The translations under genes and the position numbers were made by a program. Shown piece by piece: positions 62,610-64,000 of a stretch of DNA of 64,000 nucleotides. The stretch spans positions 1 to 64,000 of IMG/VR virus record IMGVR_UViG_3300035633_000651; one strand, given 5' to 3'. Numbering within the stretch: position 1 is the stretch's first letter; each line of letters starts with the position of its first letter. The notes under the pieces are model-generated. The model searched no databases. It saw nothing but the letters and a program-made list of their open reading frames with translations, and had not been told where the DNA came from. This stretch comes from a virus.

Positions 62610-62941
62610 AGCCGCCGTGCGCTAAGCCGTGTGCGGCGTGCCCGTTTCGGCGCGACTCGCTGCCCGGGTGGCTCGGAGAGTCGACTCCGTTGGAATTCAT
62701 GTGGGAGCAGACGATGCACGATGTGCCCATGCCTTGCCACCTGACCGTGAACTACAGCGACCCCGATTGGGAGTCGAAGCTCGACCGGGCCAAGTACTGC
62801 GCAGGCGCGTTGGTGTTCTTTCGGAACATCTCGAAGCTCAGTCGAGACCCCGACCGGCCGCGCATGGAGGCGGACAAGGAGACGGTGTTCGCGTCACCCG
62901 ACGAGTTCGTGCTGCACCACATGAAAGGGAAGAAGCCATGA
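62606..62941 (+). CDS. DUF6283-like zinc protein
   Basis: 111 residues from GTG 62606. The start PPCAKPCAACPFRRDSLPGW matches DUF6283, with later Cys/His (MPCHL, KYCAGALVFF) completing a metal site. Common in phages; role unknown. Confidence 0.72.
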   Translation: MKPPCAKPCAACPFRRDSLPGWLGESTPLEFMWEQTMHDVPMPCHLTVNYSDPDWESKLDRAKYCAGALVFFRNISKLSRDPDRPRMEADKETVFASPDEFVLHHMKGKKP

Positions 62942-63156
62942 ATGAGATACTATGGCCGGTGTTTTGGTTCGGCTGCAGTGGATTCACGCTGGCCATTCTA
63001 TACCACCGAAGCACGCCGGCTGACCGAAAGAGCAGTGGGATGGCCCCGTCCACGTACGAGGTAACGTCAATTGTGGCGCTTTTGGCTGGGCCGCTCGGGC
63101 TCGCCACAACCCTCTGCTTCGCCTCGGCCTCGTGGGTCTTCGGAAAGTTCAGGTGA
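62938..63156 (+). CDS. Small membrane protein
   Basis: 72 residues from ATG 62938; two hydrophobic helices (ILWPVFWFGCSGFTLAILYH and SIVALLAGPLGLATTLCFAS). Confidence 0.6.
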   Translation: MNEILWPVFWFGCSGFTLAILYHRSTPADRKSSGMAPSTYEVTSIVALLAGPLGLATTLCFASASWVFGKFR

Positions 63157-63164
63157 CGCCGTGC

Positions 63165-63193
63165 TTGACATCGTCCGGGTTCTGTCGTATGCT
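63165..63193 (+). promoter_or_regulatory. Consensus phage promoter with dyad
   Basis: TTGACA (63165-63170), spacer TCGTCCGGGTTCTGTCG, TATGCT (63188-63193), 6 bases to ATG 63200. Confidence 0.84.
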
Positions 63194-63199
63194 CAGCTC

Positions 63200-63649
63200 A
63201 TGACCGACGGACACCGCATCCAGAACCGGCGCGACGCCTTTTACTACATCTTCGGCGGCAAGGCGCTGTTCACGCTCGTGAGTCAGAAGTCGGGTCAGCG
63301 CTTCACCTACAGGGTGAACGTGGGGCGCGCAGGCTCCAAGTGGGAGGGCTGCTACTTCATCGACGTGCTGACCGGCTCGGACAACACCTCCGACTACGCC
63401 GCGCTCGGCATGATCAAGTCCAAGGGCGGCTTCATCAAGACCAGCCGCTCGCGCATCGACACCGACGCCCCGTCGCACCGGGCGTTCCGTTGGCTCGTCG
63501 AGCAGGCGCTCATGAGCGACGCGGGGTTCGAGCAGTGCGAGGTCTGGCACCATGGGCACTGCAGCGCGTGCGGCCGTCGGCTCACCGATCCGGACTCCAT
63601 CGCACGCGGCTTGGGTCCCGTTTGCGCCGAGAAGATGGTGCCGGTATGA
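63200..63649 (+). CDS. DUF6011-like zinc-binding protein
   Basis: 149 residues, leaderless. Beta-rich ~100-residue body (FTLVSQKSGQRFTYRVNVGR), then HCSACGRRLTDPDSIARGLG followed by PVCAEKM, the DUF6011 zinc motif. Function unknown; common in phages and actinobacteria/myxobacteria. Confidence 0.73.
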   Translation: MTDGHRIQNRRDAFYYIFGGKALFTLVSQKSGQRFTYRVNVGRAGSKWEGCYFIDVLTGSDNTSDYAALGMIKSKGGFIKTSRSRIDTDAPSHRAFRWLVEQALMSDAGFEQCEVWHHGHCSACGRRLTDPDSIARGLGPVCAEKMVPV

Positions 63650-63837
63650 GGACCTTCAACGTCTGGACGTTCGAGGACGTCGGCCGGATCATGTGCCGCG
63701 ACCATCTGGACGTGGTGGAGGCCTCGTCGCCCGAGGACGCGGCCCTGGAGTACACGCGACGTCGTCCGAAAGTTCTCGACGTGGTGGTCGAGGACATCGT
63801 GTCTGGCGACGTGAAGAGCTACGAGGTGCGTAGATGA
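63646..63837 (+). CDS. Small hypothetical protein
   Basis: 63 residues from ATG 63646. FNVWTFEDVGRIMCRDHLDV and the middle EDAALEYTRR suggest a small alpha/beta fold. Coupled on both sides. Confidence 0.55.
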   Translation: MRTFNVWTFEDVGRIMCRDHLDVVEASSPEDAALEYTRRRPKVLDVVVEDIVSGDVKSYEVRR

Positions 63838-64000
63838 CATTCGACCATCCAGTCTTCTTGGCACTCCCTATGGCTTCGCCGGTCATCCTCTTGTTTGTCG
63901 TTTGGGTTGTGCATAGGGTCAAAGAGGACCCAGAAGACTTTCTGACCACATGCATGGCGATGGCGATGGCAGCGACTGCTGGTCTCAGCCTCATTCTTTT
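63834..64000 (+). CDS. Membrane protein, N-terminal part (partial)
   Basis: Starts at ATG 63834 (ATGA overlap) and runs off the right edge. Two hydrophobic stretches (FLALPMASPVILLFVVWVVH and CMAMAMAATAGLSLIL) flank an acidic loop. Confidence 0.55.
   Translation, partial: MTFDHPVFLALPMASPVILLFVVWVVHRVKEDPEDFLTTCMAMAMAATAGLSLIL

Noticed and set aside
1-64000. Prophage integration site or integrase
   Set aside because: No integrase, att-type direct repeats next to tRNAs or excision module could be recognised; the window looks like part of a large virulent phage.

Overview
The window reads as a contiguous piece of a large, GC-rich (third codon positions mostly G/C) double-stranded DNA phage genome. 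Genes are small, tightly packed, mostly on the + strand and joined by 4-base ATGA or GTGA overlaps. Most encode proteins I cannot name, and phage hallmarks are interspersed: Dam methylase, RuvC-type resolvase, homing and HNH endonucleases, MazG-like protein, dCMP deaminase, dNMP kinase, polyvalent proteins and virion proteins. No integrase, terminase, capsid or DNA polymerase gene lies in the window. A lipoprotein combining the CDGxDNDCDG calcium-binding motif with a VWA domain, plus a DUF2786 protein, point to a host in the Myxococcota. That host call is inference.

Layout. 1-13.4 kb: accessory and DNA metabolism genes ending in the VWA lipoprotein. 13.8-15.7 kb: a PrfH-like release factor that appears to need a programmed +1 frameshift at an RF2-type site, followed by an HNH-RNA ligase fusion. 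16-25.8 kb: about 36 tRNA genes covering all 20 amino acids, interleaved with peptide deformylase, dCMP deaminase, a membrane PAS protein and small genes. Several tRNA-like elements here are aberrant, including one whose 3' half precedes its 5' half. 25.8-38.5 kb: small genes, two HNH nucleases, metallophosphatase, HAD phosphatase, HD-type (p)ppGpp hydrolase-like protein and a Pth2-like gene. 38.5-41.3 kb: a compact Type V CRISPR locus, consisting of a truncated helicase fragment, a candidate tracrRNA with anti-repeat, a Cas12f/TnpB-like effector of about 640 residues, and a 7-repeat, 6-spacer array. 42.3-51.8 kb (- strand): dNMP kinase, PARG-like hydrolase, two polyvalent-type proteins and virion proteins including a LamG protein. 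51.8-64 kb: further early-type small genes with a GHKL ATPase-HExxH fusion, a polynucleotide-kinase-like protein and a second RNA ligase.

Two themes connect the window. The first is takeover or repair of translation: tRNAs for every amino acid, deformylase, release factor, Pth2-like protein, two RNA ligases, a kinase and an HAD protein. The second is a shared promoter design: TTGACA, a 17-base spacer carrying a dyad (GACA-N4-CCGG-N4-TGTC) and a -10 box about 6-7 bases before the start codon. This implies leaderless mRNAs under one regulator. The promoter in front of the CRISPR RNA/effector shows the same dyad, so the CRISPR system looks integrated into the phage's own regulon. No cas1 or cas2 is present.
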